Source of the DNA: Paralvinella palmiformis
Lineage: Eukaryota; Annelida; Polychaeta; Terebellida; Alvinellidae
DNA length: 64,000 nt
Direction: 5' to 3'
NCBI GenBank assembly: GCA_025642065.1
Contig: JAODUP010000459.1
Location: 62,001 to 126,000 of the forward strand
Shown: piece by piece, positions 24,939 through 35,379 of the stretch
Layout: every line of letters begins with the position of its first letter
Position numbering within the stretch: position 1 is the first letter of the stretch
Made by a program: the position numbers and the translations under genes
Notes under the pieces: model-generated
What the model saw: the letters and a program-made list of their open reading frames with translations, nothing else
The model's database searches: none
What the model was told of the DNA's origin: nothing

Positions 24939-27218
24939 TTACTTGTAAGCACCATATCTTGCACATTCATCCTCCATTGCAATGTAACGTTGCAGCTCCC
25001 TCGGTAATGGTAGCATGGCAGCACCATTAATAAACTCAACACCTCGTCCCATAGAATGTCTAATGGCAATCCTACATCGCTGCTTCAAGCTACCAAAACT
25101 GTCCACCAGATCACATGCGATATCCTCCAGTAATACCCTCTGATCGTTACTAAGCTCTCCAACAGGTGGCAGCACAAGATTGGTAAGCTTGTTACAAAGT
25201 CTAAAATTTGTCTGCAGAAGGAGCCAGATAACATCAACATAATGCTTGGAAGACAATAGTTTAGAAAAATCAAAACCTGCAATGTGACTGTTATACAGAA
25301 TGAGCACTGCCAAGGCGTGGATGCTGCCATGAATTGCAGCTAGTATGGCAGGAGTATGTCCTTGCTCATTATATAGTTCAGTGGGTGCCAGATGTAAGAC
25401 TAGAAGTTGGATGCATTCAACGTGATTGTTCTTGGCTGCCTGGTGTAATGGCATCAGGCCTGTCACATCAGCTATAGAATGACTAGCCCCACTGTCGAGC
25501 AGCAAACGTAGGATCTCTATGTAACCCTTCTCAGCAGCAATATTGATAGGGCTAACCCTTGTCATCCAGGAGACAGAATCTGGGCTGAGACCAGCATCTA
25601 AAAGACAACGAACACAATCCAGGTCATTGTTCTTTGTAGCCAGATGGAGACCATTCCAGCCATGTTGTTTGGTGAGTGTTACATCACAGCGAGCAGCTAA
25701 TAACAACTTAACTATGCCAAGATGGCCATTCTCCACTGCCAACAGAAGTGGCGTATATCCTTTGCAGTCCTTGATATCTAAGGCAGCACCAGCCTTAATG
25801 AGCAACTGGACACATTCCCAAGCACCCTGTGTGGCGGCATAATGCAGCGCAGTCTTCCGTTTTGATGTCATGAAGTTCAGTCCGAATGTCTCACTGCTGC
25901 ATAAGGCATGGATGATGATTTTGGCGCAGCTATGAAAATTTTTGACAGTGGTCAACATTAATGGAGTCTCCCCAGTGATGGGCATACACTGGGAGGGGTT
26001 GGCTCCTTCAGCAGTCAGCATCCTCACACAAGCTTCATGTCCATACATGGCAGCAACATGTAGTGGCGACATGCCAAGCTTGTTCACAGAATCCATTCCA
26101 GTGAAGTGCCAATTGGAGCCAAGATCATCTTTGTATCTTTTTATTATCAGTGCAAGAACATCACTGTTGCCACTGTAAGTGGCCAGACTCAAACAATTCC
26201 TATAATCAATGGTCGCTCCAGCATTTAACAATAGATCCACACATTCATAATTTCCCATCATGGTTGCCAGCTGCAGTGGTGTATTGTGTGTCATAGTTTC
26301 CACGTCGTACAAATGTCTGTCTGGCTTTGATTCAAGTAGCACTTTCAGCGTTCTGTGGTGTCCATTCTTGGCAGCAACAGCAAATGGCGTGTATCCATGA
26401 TTGTCTTTCTGTATGGGGACTTCCAACAAGTGCTTTACAACCAATGGACAATCAAATTTGGCGGCATAATGCAGCATTGTAGACTGCTGTCTGTTCTTTG
26501 AGCTCACATCAATACCAAATTCAATAAGCATCAGGGCAATATCATCAGAGTTTCGAGAAAGCGCAATCATCAACTCTGTCTCGCCTTGATTATTTGTTCT
26601 GAATCCGATAGCCTTCTCCAACAGTAGTCTCACCACTGATGGAACACCCGACTTGCAGGCATAATGCAGCGCCGTCTCGCCATTCACATCATGATGATTC
26701 AGCTTATTGGTGTGTTCTAACAACACATCAACACACTTCACACTTCCTTGTCTACAGGCTACCATCAGCGGTGTTACATTTCTCACATCCATGACATCGA
26801 CATCAACGTGACTGTCAATCATCATCTTCAGACAAAGAACAGAATCAGCAGATGCAGCGTGATGTACGAGTCCTCTACCATCCGAGTCATCTATGCACAA
26901 AGGTAAACCGACTTCAATTAGTTCGGCCAGAGTTGACACTGGAGCCTCCGTCACTAAATACTTCAAGCAGTCCTCTAAGGCAAGATTTAAATTCTCACTA
27001 AATAAATCTGCCTCGTCCTGTACCATTTCAGCGGCTGTCCGCTGCTTCTCTTCATACTGTTCTAAACAATCAGTAATCAGCTCGTGGTTCACCATGTTAC
27101 TAATATGAAGCAACAAACCAAAGCAGTGATGAAGCAGCTCCAGGTGCTGACCCGTTGCCATCAGTTCCGACAGCTGAGTTGCATCATTGTTGAAAACCGA
27201 CATAAACAGTTGCGACAT
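24939..27218 (-). CDS. Ankyrin-repeat and SOCS-box (ASB-like) protein, single exon, 759 aa
   Basis: It is probably a substrate adaptor of an Elongin BC-Cullin-5 ubiquitin ligase: ankyrin repeats select the target and the SOCS box recruits the ligase. The N-terminal ~110 residues are helical and unrecognised. About 16 ankyrin repeats follow (residues about 112-640), with canonical units such as GETALHYACKSG, GMSPLHVAAMYGHEACVRML and KGYTPLLLAVENGHLGIVKL. Near the C-terminus (about 710-746) SLKQRCRIAI fits the BC box and AMLPLPRELQRYI fits the Cullin-5 box (LPLP). The coding region has no intron. The start is the ATG at 27218; the codon before it is GTG. A TGACAGTAG just upstream could be a splice acceptor, so a 5' UTR exon is possible. 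Sixteen repeats exceed the usual ASB proteins, so the exact orthologue is not assigned. Confidence 0.88.
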   Translation of the reverse strand: MSQLFMSVFNNDATQLSELMATGQHLELLHHCFGLLLHISNMVNHELITDCLEQYEEKQRTAAEMVQDEADLFSENLNLALEDCLKYLVTEAPVSTLAELIEVGLPLCIDDSDGRGLVHHAASADSVLCLKMMIDSHVDVDVMDVRNVTPLMVACRQGSVKCVDVLLEHTNKLNHHDVNGETALHYACKSGVPSVVRLLLEKAIGFRTNNQGETELMIALSRNSDDIALMLIEFGIDVSSKNRQQSTMLHYAAKFDCPLVVKHLLEVPIQKDNHGYTPFAVAAKNGHHRTLKVLLESKPDRHLYDVETMTHNTPLQLATMMGNYECVDLLLNAGATIDYRNCLSLATYSGNSDVLALIIKRYKDDLGSNWHFTGMDSVNKLGMSPLHVAAMYGHEACVRMLTAEGANPSQCMPITGETPLMLTTVKNFHSCAKIIIHALCSSETFGLNFMTSKRKTALHYAATQGAWECVQLLIKAGAALDIKDCKGYTPLLLAVENGHLGIVKLLLAARCDVTLTKQHGWNGLHLATKNNDLDCVRCLLDAGLSPDSVSWMTRVSPINIAAEKGYIEILRLLLDSGASHSIADVTGLMPLHQAAKNNHVECIQLLVLHLAPTELYNEQGHTPAILAAIHGSIHALAVLILYNSHIAGFDFSKLLSSKHYVDVIWLLLQTNFRLCNKLTNLVLPPVGELSNDQRVLLEDIACDLVDSFGSLKQRCRIAIRHSMGRGVEFINGAAMLPLPRELQRYIAMEDECARYGAYK

Positions 27219-27485
27219 CACCTACTGTCAGTATTGTGCTTCATCTACACACGACAGCCTGAAACTCTATATAGACACATCAACTTAGTGAGACTTATCT
27301 AGTATACATGCTGTCACATTAATTAGTCACATACAGATAGTTACTCACAGATACTACATATCAGTCATGCTTTGCTTACCCACACAATAGAAAATGTTGG
27401 TTTTCTCTCAGCAAATACGTGAAGTAAATATTGCTTGCTATCAGTAACAATAATAAGTTATAAAATATTCACAAAACCTCCAAGA

Positions 27486-27870
27486 GGGTCATTCCATGTC
27501 AAATCACCCCCTCTCTGATTCTGCTCAATTTTCAAGGTGAGTTAATTTCAAGGTAATCTGTCCGACATAGCCAAATTCAAGGTCACCACTATTAACCTTA
27601 CTCAAATGGAATCCTTGTGGAATTACCTTTCTAGAAATATCTATTTCATCAAGATTGACCAATTGATTACTGAGATTTGAATATTGGCAGCAATTCCCAT
27701 TTTGGTCGAAATTGCCAAATTTGGGTGGGCTTAACTCGGAAACCACTCGTCCGATCTCTCTAAAAATTGGATTATTATCATTTTTAGCCCCAACAACCCC
27801 AAATGCCAACTCCAGAAAAATCTGAGAGGGTGGGGTGATATCCATTGGATGATTTGACATCGAATGAACC
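27486..27870. mobile_element. Inverted-repeat element of about 385 bases with an internal ORF
   Basis: The left end GGGTCATTCCATGTCAAATC is mirrored at the right end, whose reverse complement begins GGTTCATTCGATGTCAAATC. The similarity continues into CACCCC and CTCTC blocks, with a roughly 13-base insertion in the right arm. A - strand ORF (27525-27890, 121 codons) runs almost from end to end. I do not recognise the family. Confidence 0.5.
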
Positions 27871-28303
27871 AAGACCAAAACGTGATACACCTGTATGGAA
27901 AATAACTACAAATGATGATACTAAACATTTATAAAGCTCATAGATTTTTATGGATAGCATCGGTATAAGTGGCTTTTACTGACTTTATCCAGATTCTAAA
28001 AGCCAAATGTAATATTAAGAAAGCAATCTAGACATCAAGGAAATGTAGCTTCACCTGGGAGAATATCAATCATTATGAGCATCCCGTATCCGAGATAAAA
28101 AGTTGTTTCTTAAGGGAACAGTTTGGAATCGTTAAGTCCAAATAATGGGTGAGAAGTTTTTTAAATGTATAAAATTATGAATTGGCATTTTGACCACAAA
28201 CATTGTACACTACGATGTTTTGTATTAGCTGCCTTATCAAGTAAAGGTTTCAAGTAACGGATAAAAAAACCTGGAAAGTTTATAAACCTAAATTCCTATT
28301 TAA

Positions 28304-28615
28304 GATCATTGCAAAAATAATGCAACAATTACAAATTTCTTCATAGTTCGCCTACAGACATCAGAATATCTGTTTTGTAAAAAAAATAGCAACAAATATT
28401 TATATTACACTTCATGGATACTGTATTCCATTCTGAGACGGGTGTCTCAAGTTGTGACTAACCATCAGGAGGAACTGGAGGATGAATTTAAACTAAGAGA
28501 ATTTGTCCTCATGGAGATGACAGGATCTGATCTGAAATTCAACTTACCCATTCCTGCCATGGTTCACAGATTTGTCACAAAGTGCTTTAAGCCACTACCG
28601 GTAGTTAAAATATAG
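28304..28615 (+). other. Unassigned open frame of about 103 codons
   Basis: It is stop-free from 28304 to TAG at 28613-28615. The right half (ILRRVSQVVTNHQEELEDEF, then KLREFVLMEMTGSDL and FNLPIPAMVHRFV) has protein-like composition, while the left half is AT-rich. It has no early ATG. It could be an exon, a gene fragment or chance. Confidence 0.3.
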
Positions 28616-28681
28616 TTTAAACCATCAAGAAAAAAAACAGCTTCTTCACAAACAAACACCAAAAAACTAGTTTGGAACTAG

Positions 28682-28724
<43 letters not shown>

Positions 28725-28836
28725 TACAGTTAATCTGTATAATCAGGTAATATATATTACCTGAAATATTCAGGTAATACATCTATTGCTAATGGAGATT
28801 TACTACACATTACCTGAAAATACATATTACCTGATT

Positions 28837-28868
<32 letters not shown>
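28682..28868. repeat. Fold-back repeat bounded by mirror-image microsatellites
   Basis: The order is (AT)n, (GT)n, an arm starting AATCAGGTAATATATATTAC, a loop, an arm ending ATACATATTACCTGATT, (CA)n and (AT)n. The halves are inverted relative to each other and could form one long hairpin. Confidence 0.75.
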
Positions 28869-29496
28869 GTATATATTTCTAAGTATGAATTTTGCATATT
28901 ATATATATATTGTACAAAAAGTCTATCAAATGCATTATAACAAATAAAAATACACCAACCAATTTGTTTTATTTCATTTCCAACAATAATATTAAAAGGC
29001 AAATTCTAACAATATAAATAAATGCTTTCTTATATCAAAGGTGGCCATCTTGACTTACAAAGTAAGTTTTTGATGACTAAAAGGGATGTCGATGGTTCAA
29101 ACTAGATTTCTGATGGCCTGTCATTAAAAAACAAACCCTAATTCTTGTCTTTAACGATCACCTACTTCACAACGGTTAATAAATTCCCCATAACATGATG
29201 TTTAGATGTATTCAATGTGATCAGAAAAACTACTCTTCAAACAATGAACAAATCTGATTAATATACAGAGTTTGGACATCATTAAAGAATGCAATTCGAA
29301 TTCCCCATTTAATGATTGTTTACTCAGGATATTGCTTAGACATTTAGGAAGAATGCTAACAAAGGAGTGCACTGGTAGTTCACACTATTGTTCTTATAAT
29401 TACAAATGCAAATGATAAAATATATATACCAAGCTGTTATAATGTTTTGTAATATGCTCAGTGCTGATACAAATTATACATACCTCAATTTAGCTC

Positions 29497-30360
29497 ATAA
29501 TAATAATAATAATAATGTATATTTAATAAAGCGCCCTTACTAGCAGGAGCCATTCAAAGGTGTTGTACAAATAATATGTAATTTAATAATACCCCAAATA
29601 ATGTCTGTAAAAACCATGTAATGATTTAAAAGATAATAACTATTTATCTGTGAAAGCGACCTTAAATAGGTGTGTTTTTAGAAGAGACTTAAAATTTCCA
29701 AGAGACGAAGAATTTCTAATATTTGCCGGCAACTTATTCCACAAAGTGGGGGCTGCAACACTAAACGCACAATCACCATATGACTTGAGCCGAGACACTG
29801 GCACCTGCAATAGTATCTGACTGGATGACCTGAGTTTTCGGGATGACTTTCTAATGGAAACCAGTTCACACAGGTATTCTGGTGCCATATCATTAATAGA
29901 TTTATAAGTTATTAACAGAATCTTAAAATGGATACGCTGTCTAACAGGTAGCCAATGTAGTTTTTGAAGAATGGGGTAATATGATCATATTTTCTAGTAT
30001 TTGTTACAATGCGAGCTGCACTATTCTGAATTCGCTGAAGGCGATTAATGTTATAATCAGATATGCCATATAACAGGGAGTTACAATAGTCTATACGAGA
30101 TGTAACAAAGGCATGAACTACAGTTAAAAGTGATTCTTGTGTCAAGAATGCTTTTAAACAGTGGATGTTCTTAAGATGGTAGTAGGCAGCTCGGCATACT
30201 GATGTGACATGTTCATGCATGTTAATACATTGGTCAAAAATAACCCCTAGATTTTTTACTGACCCATTAGGGGTAATCGAAGATGTACCCATCATGTCAC
30301 ATAAATATTGTTCTAATTTGGAAACATGATGGCCAGAGTTTAGTTCAATATAGCGTTACT
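29497..30360 (-). mobile_element. 5'-truncated non-LTR retrotransposon (Jockey/CR1-type), 3' part
   Basis: On the - strand, codons from about 30295 give the end of a reverse-transcriptase ORF: VKNLGVIFDQCI, AFVTSRIDYCNSLLYG, RLQRIQNSAARIV. A frameshift near 29960 follows, then AFSVAAPTLWNKLPANIRNS and a stop at 29640. The 3' tail ends in (ATT)n. The catalytic RT core, endonuclease and 5' end are missing, so it is inactive. Confidence 0.85.
29640..30295 (-). pseudogene. RT-ORF C-terminal remnant with frameshift
   Basis: Two consecutive open segments (30295-29912 and 29888-29640) are parts of one retrotransposon ORF in different frames. The motifs typical of this C-terminal region (SRIDYCNSLLYG, APTLWNKLP, LLKTHLF) are clear. 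Confidence 0.85.
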
Positions 30361-30769
30361 GTTTAAATGAAAATCACTACATTTCCATGAAATAACTTAC
30401 TTTCAGACGAAGTTTAAAGAAATCCTCAAGTTAAAAAAGCTCATCTGAAATATTTTGTTACAAATTATCCTAGAAAAAAAGATCCATGTACAAGACCTCT
30501 TACAATCATACGACAAATCAGCTACCAACATAAATATATCCATACCATTGTTGATAACTGAGTTAGTAAGTGTAATGTAAATATGTTATGTTACTACTAA
30601 TGATTCATATACTACCCTGTCCTCAACTGGTCCCTGAATGTGGACAAACGACAATCTCATGGACATTGACTAGACATCAAAATTCATAGGTATGACTACA
30701 GAAGAAATGTAGATATACTTTTCAAATGCACTAGCAGGCCAAATGGAGAAATAAACTCCAAAACCAGTA

Positions 30770-32470
30770 CCCAAAAGGAACAAATAACATAAGATATGGA
30801 TGACAACAGAAGTTACAGCCAAACGTAGAAAGAAGTAGCATGCACGGAAGAAATATAAAGAAACAGGTAACAAATGGGACTATGTGCGAGCAACAAATGA
30901 AGAAAAAAACCAGTTAACCATGATGACAAGAAATCTATGTAGGAACTTCAGTACATTTTGGCGAGAAATGTGAAACGGAACCCAAATTACGGCATTTTGG
31001 GAGTATTTAAGTCCAAAATTAAAAAAAACAGAAGTAAACTTAGTGACCTGAAAATGGCAGATGACAAACTCACAGTTGATCATAAAACAAAAGTGGGTGT
31101 TGAGCAAGATTTCTCCCTCTATTAAACTGCCATTAAGCATCATCTGCACAAAATCGTATGAAGAGGGACGCCTACCAAGTGATTGGAAAAATGCCTACAT
31201 CACCCCAATCCACAAGAAAGGGTTGAAAGCCAATCCAGAAAATGATCATCTAGTCATTCCTACATCAGTGATAGGAAAAATGATGGAGTCGATAATCAGA
31301 GATTCACCTGTAAATCACATGATGGATCACAACCTATTTTATGACCAGCAGCATGGATTTATCCCAGGATGTTCCTGCATGATACAATTATTGGTCACTG
31401 GAATTATAGTCTGGGTTGCTGGACAGTGGTGCCCCCATTGACGTAATTTATTTGGATTTCAAAAAAGCTTTGATACTGTCCCTCATCAAAGGTTATTGAG
31501 GAAATTGAAGGCACATGGTAAAACTGGTAAGCTACTGGAGTGGATCTGAGATTTTCTAACTGGTTGAAGACAGAGAGTGATAGTAAATGGTAAGCTGTCA
31601 TCATTGTCAGATATCCTGAGTGGATTACCTTAAGGAAGTGTCCTAGGTCCTATCTTGTTTGTCATTTTCATAAATAATCTGCCAGACGTGGTCAACAGTA
31701 CAGCAAAATATTTGCTGATGATACGAAGCTGTTCCATGCAGTTCAGACAATTGAAGATCACCATGTCATGCAGCAAGACTTAGACAACCTCGTGAAATGG
31801 TCACACAAGTGGCAGCTAGGTTTCAATGAAGCCAAATGCAAAAGCCTCCATCTAGGCAGCTCAAATCAGAGATTAAAATACTAGATGGAAACTGGGATAT
31901 TAGGCGACACCAGAATTGAGAAGGACTTGGGTGTATTTATTGATGAGGAACTGAAATTCCATGCCTATGTCTCCAAGGCAGTAGAAAAAGCATCACGCTT
32001 GTTAGACTTAATAAGAGCTACCTTCACATGTCTGGATACTGTCACCAAGATTAGACTGTTCACCATTATGGTCTGACCACACTTAGAATATGGGAATGCA
32101 ATCTAGCACCCAAGATTTAGGCGTGACAAGGTAGAAATAGAGAAAATTAAGAGATGGCCCACCAAACTAATACCAGAGCTGAAGCATCTCACATACGATA
32201 AGTGGCTAAGAGCCCTAATATTACCATCACTGCAGCACCATAGAAGAAGAGGGAATATGATGCAGACATACAAATCATAAATTGAATTGACAGAGTAGAT
32301 AGCAACATATTCTTCAAGCTAAGTTCTGGATCAGCCACCCGAGGACACTGTTAGATTTGGAATTGGGCAGTCAGTCTTTAGCCAGAGATCGAGTTATAAA
32401 TGACTGGAACTCGTTTTGGCCTGCAGAGCAATATAATTTGCCATTATCACTATGATTTAAATAAAGTGTA
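30770..32470 (+). mobile_element. Decayed CR1/L2-type non-LTR retrotransposon, RT region
   Basis: A reverse-transcriptase ORF broken by stops and frameshifts. In order: KYKETGNKWDYVRATN, FWREM, the RT N-part with SDWKNAYITPIHKKG, VIYLDFKKAFDTV, a GSVLGPILFVIFIN block, the catalytic-box stretch KYFADDTKLF (FADD), KDLGVFIDEELKFH, and a tail with KLIPELKHLTYDKWLRAL. The 5' endonuclease part is absent. It belongs to a different family and opposite strand from the LINE at 29.5 kb. Confidence 0.85.
31061..32076 (+). pseudogene. Reverse transcriptase pseudogene core
   Basis: Three open pieces separated by stops and frame changes. They hold the fingers/palm motifs including FADD, and the thumb region starting near 31885. 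It cannot encode a working enzyme. Confidence 0.8.
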
Positions 32471-33094
32471 ACAGTCAAGACCGGAATAAACAATCCGGCA
32501 ATGCCTCTATATTACGTATATCAGGTATCACAGTATTTTGTGCCAATTAAATATTTAAACTTATCTAAACCTGTTACAGTATCAGTAATTGTTTTTCTGA
32601 AATACTTTTAATAAATGAATGAAGAAATTAATTAAGCAATTTAAGACTAATAACAAGAAAACAGTTTGTTATTTCTAGAGCTTAATTTTCACCCCAAAAC
32701 AAATATGTCATTCCCCCAATGCAAAGAAGTTATATTTGGGAAAAATACTATTCTTCCAGGAAGAAAGCCCAAGCTAGTTGCATACATCACTATTTGTGCA
32801 ACAAAGAAAAGGGGGGGGTGAAATTGGGAGAGACAAAAGAATATTATGATAAATATGAACAGATGTAAGATTATTATTATTACACAACTCAAGTTATGCA
32901 TACCATAATGGATAGAATTGTATTATATGTTGGAACCAAGGGATAGAAGCTAGTATAGCATTGGTGTGTCACAGCTGTCACTTGTAATGGCTTATTATTT
33001 TACCCCAAAACGTGCAAGTCCAGAGAAGTATACTGTTGATATATTGCTTAAATTGTGGTATATATCATTTTGATGACAAACAACATTAAGACTT
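32471..33094. other. AT-rich intergenic sequence
   Basis: Nothing recognisable was found apart from a G run near 32810. Confidence 0.5.
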
Positions 33095-33617
33095 AACTGA
33101 GGAATCTGGACGAAGTAACATTCTCTAGAAAATATTAATCAAGTCAGAGGATACATGAAGATTATATGCATGCATGCATGCATGTCAATGCACTTTGTGT
33201 GCATATAAGTATATGCACATTAAATGTGAATGTAGAAGGCCATTAAGGTGTAGGGAATTTGCTGATGTTATCTATAAATGGTTACAACTAGATGTTCATT
33301 ATATCATACTATATTGGTGCTCAATATCATTAGTTCGTCATGATACAGATAGTCCACTAACAAAAATCATCTGCTGATCATTGGCAGATATTTTAGATGA
33401 CACTGGAGAATGTGTATGAGTGTTTATCCAACATCATAATTCATATAATTATCATTCATGCATTAACACAGTAAGAAAGGCAGAAACACAATGTGTGTGT
33501 CTGTGTGTGTGTGTGTGTGTGTGTGTACTTATACCATTCGCTGATGCATGTAAAAATACAGAAGATATCTGATAATGAGGTATATAAGATACCGGGTGGG
33601 ACTGGCTGCTCTCATCA

Positions 33618-33672
33618 GTGAGCTCCTGTGGCCTAGTGGTTAAGCACCTGGCACTTGGTGCCAACCGTAACA
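33618..33672 (+). mobile_element. SINE family B, 5' half only
   Basis: CTCCTGTGGCCTAGTGGTTA (A box) is present. The sequence stops at GCCAACCGTAAC, before the B box, where the next repeat copy begins. Confidence 0.65.
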
Positions 33673-33995
33673 CTGAGGAATCTGGACGAAGTAACATTCT
33701 CCAGAAAATATTAATCAAGTCAGAGGATACATGAAGATTATATGCATGCATGCATGTCAATGCACTTTGGGTACATATGAGTATATGCACATTAAATGTG
33801 AGTGTAGAAGGCCATTAAGGTGTAGGGAATTTGACGATGTTATCTATAAATGGTTACAACTAGATGTTCATTTATATGTGTGTCTGTGTGTGTCTGTGTG
33901 TGTGTGTGTACTTATACCATTCGCTGATGCATGTAAAAATACAGAAGATATCTGATAATGAGGTATATAAGATACCGGGTGGGACTGGCTGCTCT

Positions 33996-34170
33996 CATCA
34001 GTGAGCTCCCGTGGCCTAGTGGTTAAGCACCCGGCACTTGGTGCCAACCGTAACAGGTTCGAACCATGCAAGAGGTCGAAACTTTTCCAGAGATTAATTT
34101 CTCGGCTCACAACATCGTGGATGTCTGACCACGTTAAATGGCGCTGCCGTCTCCACTGAATTATTAAAAA
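33996..34170 (+). mobile_element. SINE family B, full tRNA-related head
   Basis: It has A box TGGCCTAGTGG and B box GGTTCGAACC at tRNA spacing. An unrelated body follows with TTTCTCGGCTCACAACATCG and CACGTTAAATGGCGCTGCCG. It does not fold as a convincing tRNA acceptor stem, so I call it a SINE rather than a tRNA gene. Confidence 0.7.
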
Positions 34171-34444
34171 TTATTTTGAGGAATCTGGACGAAGTAACAT
34201 TCTCTAGAAAATATTAATCAAGTCAGAGGATACATGAAGATTATATGCATGCATGCATGCATGTCAATGCACTTTGTGTGCATATAAGTATATGCACATT
34301 AAATGTGAATGTAGAAGGCCATTAAGGTGTAGGGAATCTGCTGATGTTATCTATAAATGGTTACCACTAGATGTTCATTATATCATACTATATTGGTGCT
34401 CCATCTTTCGGTAGTGTTCCCCTGTGAGTGGTGGGGGGGGGGGG

Positions 34445-34573
34445 TTCTCAAACATAGAAGCTGTGCCGAATAAGCGACAGCCTGGGGATTCTCCTCCACC
34501 ATCAAAACAACAGGCAGCTCGCTTTCGAAATGAGCGAGACAGCGTTATTACTGAACTGAAGTACAATATTTAA
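34445..34573 (+). other. Short protein-like open frame after repeat copy 3
   Basis: It encodes FSNIEAVPNKRQPGDSPPPS, then KQQAARFRNERDSVITELKY, and a stop. It follows a G12 run and has no start codon. It could be a captured exon fragment or chance. Confidence 0.25.
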
Positions 34574-35379
34574 ACATTTCTCTGACATAGACAACATTAT
34601 AGAAACAGTGAACTTCTATCTCAGGTCTTGAACTGAAGGTTAGCACTACTACAAAACCAAACTGTTACCAACATATCTATTGAATGAATGTACCACGTCC
34701 AGACTTAGACGGCCAGAGCTTCCACAAACTTGAAGGAACCGTGAGCGATAATATAAGAATCTGTCAACTTAAACCCACTATACGAAAATTAGCACAGTAT
34801 TTAATAATTAATAAAATCTTCATATAGGAGAGTCATCAGTGGTGTTAATCTAGACTTTCGTCCAATTTTCTTTAAGTAAGGAGTCTAACAATAAGATTAA
34901 CATAGAATAGGCCTATTTGGCTTTTGTTTGAATATTTGTCTTGGACTTGGACTTTGAAGATTCAGGTTGTTACTGTTAGGTGATCATTTTGTAATTATTA
35001 GACTGTCTAAGCATATACTGCCTATTTTAGCGCAATATATTAGTCTGGCCATAGAATAAACCATCTAAAATCAATAATTACTCCTAATCACCACTCAATT
35101 ATTTAGATCAAACAGAGTGCCGAAACTGTATGTACCAGAACAGTTAGTTCCGAACTAACCCCTATTTTGCGATACATTTTCCGAACAGACCTGTGTATTC
35201 GTGGCTTAGATTTTAAAATGTTGTTATTTTGTCAGCTGACGTAGTGAACGTTATATAAAGAACTGGAATATCAATATGGTAATGTAAATGTGATATTAAA
35301 CACTAATATCAGGAAATATATTCGTTTTGATTCACTCTAATTTTAATCTTTGACCTGACAGTGACACTAACAGACAGTA

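Larger units (their letters stand above)
27222..29490. other. Intergenic region between the ankyrin-SOCS gene and LINE debris
   Basis: It holds the inverted-repeat element at 27486, an unassigned open frame at 28304-28615 and a palindrome flanked by microsatellites at 28682-28868. The region just right of 27218 should contain the ankyrin-SOCS promoter, but no distinct element is visible. Confidence 0.5.
33095..34405. repeat. Tandem segmental repeat, three partial copies
   Basis: Copies starting GAGGAATCTGGACGAAGTAA lie at 33099, 33675 and 34178. Each holds (ATGC)n and GAAGGCCATTAAGGTGTAGG. The first two are followed by a (GT)n tract, ACTTATACCATTCGCTGATG and a SINE head. Copies 1 and 3 share CATACTATATTGGTGCTC, which copy 2 lacks. 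Confidence 0.9.

Noticed and set aside
27219..27221. Start of the ankyrin-SOCS ORF at GTG
   Set aside because: The next codon is ATG at 27218, which is the credible eukaryotic start.
25543..27302. + strand ORFs over the ankyrin gene
   Set aside because: They are antisense to the ankyrin-SOCS reading frame, with no features of their own.
33996..34070. Functional tRNA gene
   Set aside because: A and B boxes are present, but there is no matching acceptor stem and the sequence repeats within a SINE-like unit.
33095..34405. CRISPR-like array
   Set aside because: The repeats are hundreds of bases long with a SINE and microsatellites between them, in a eukaryotic genome.
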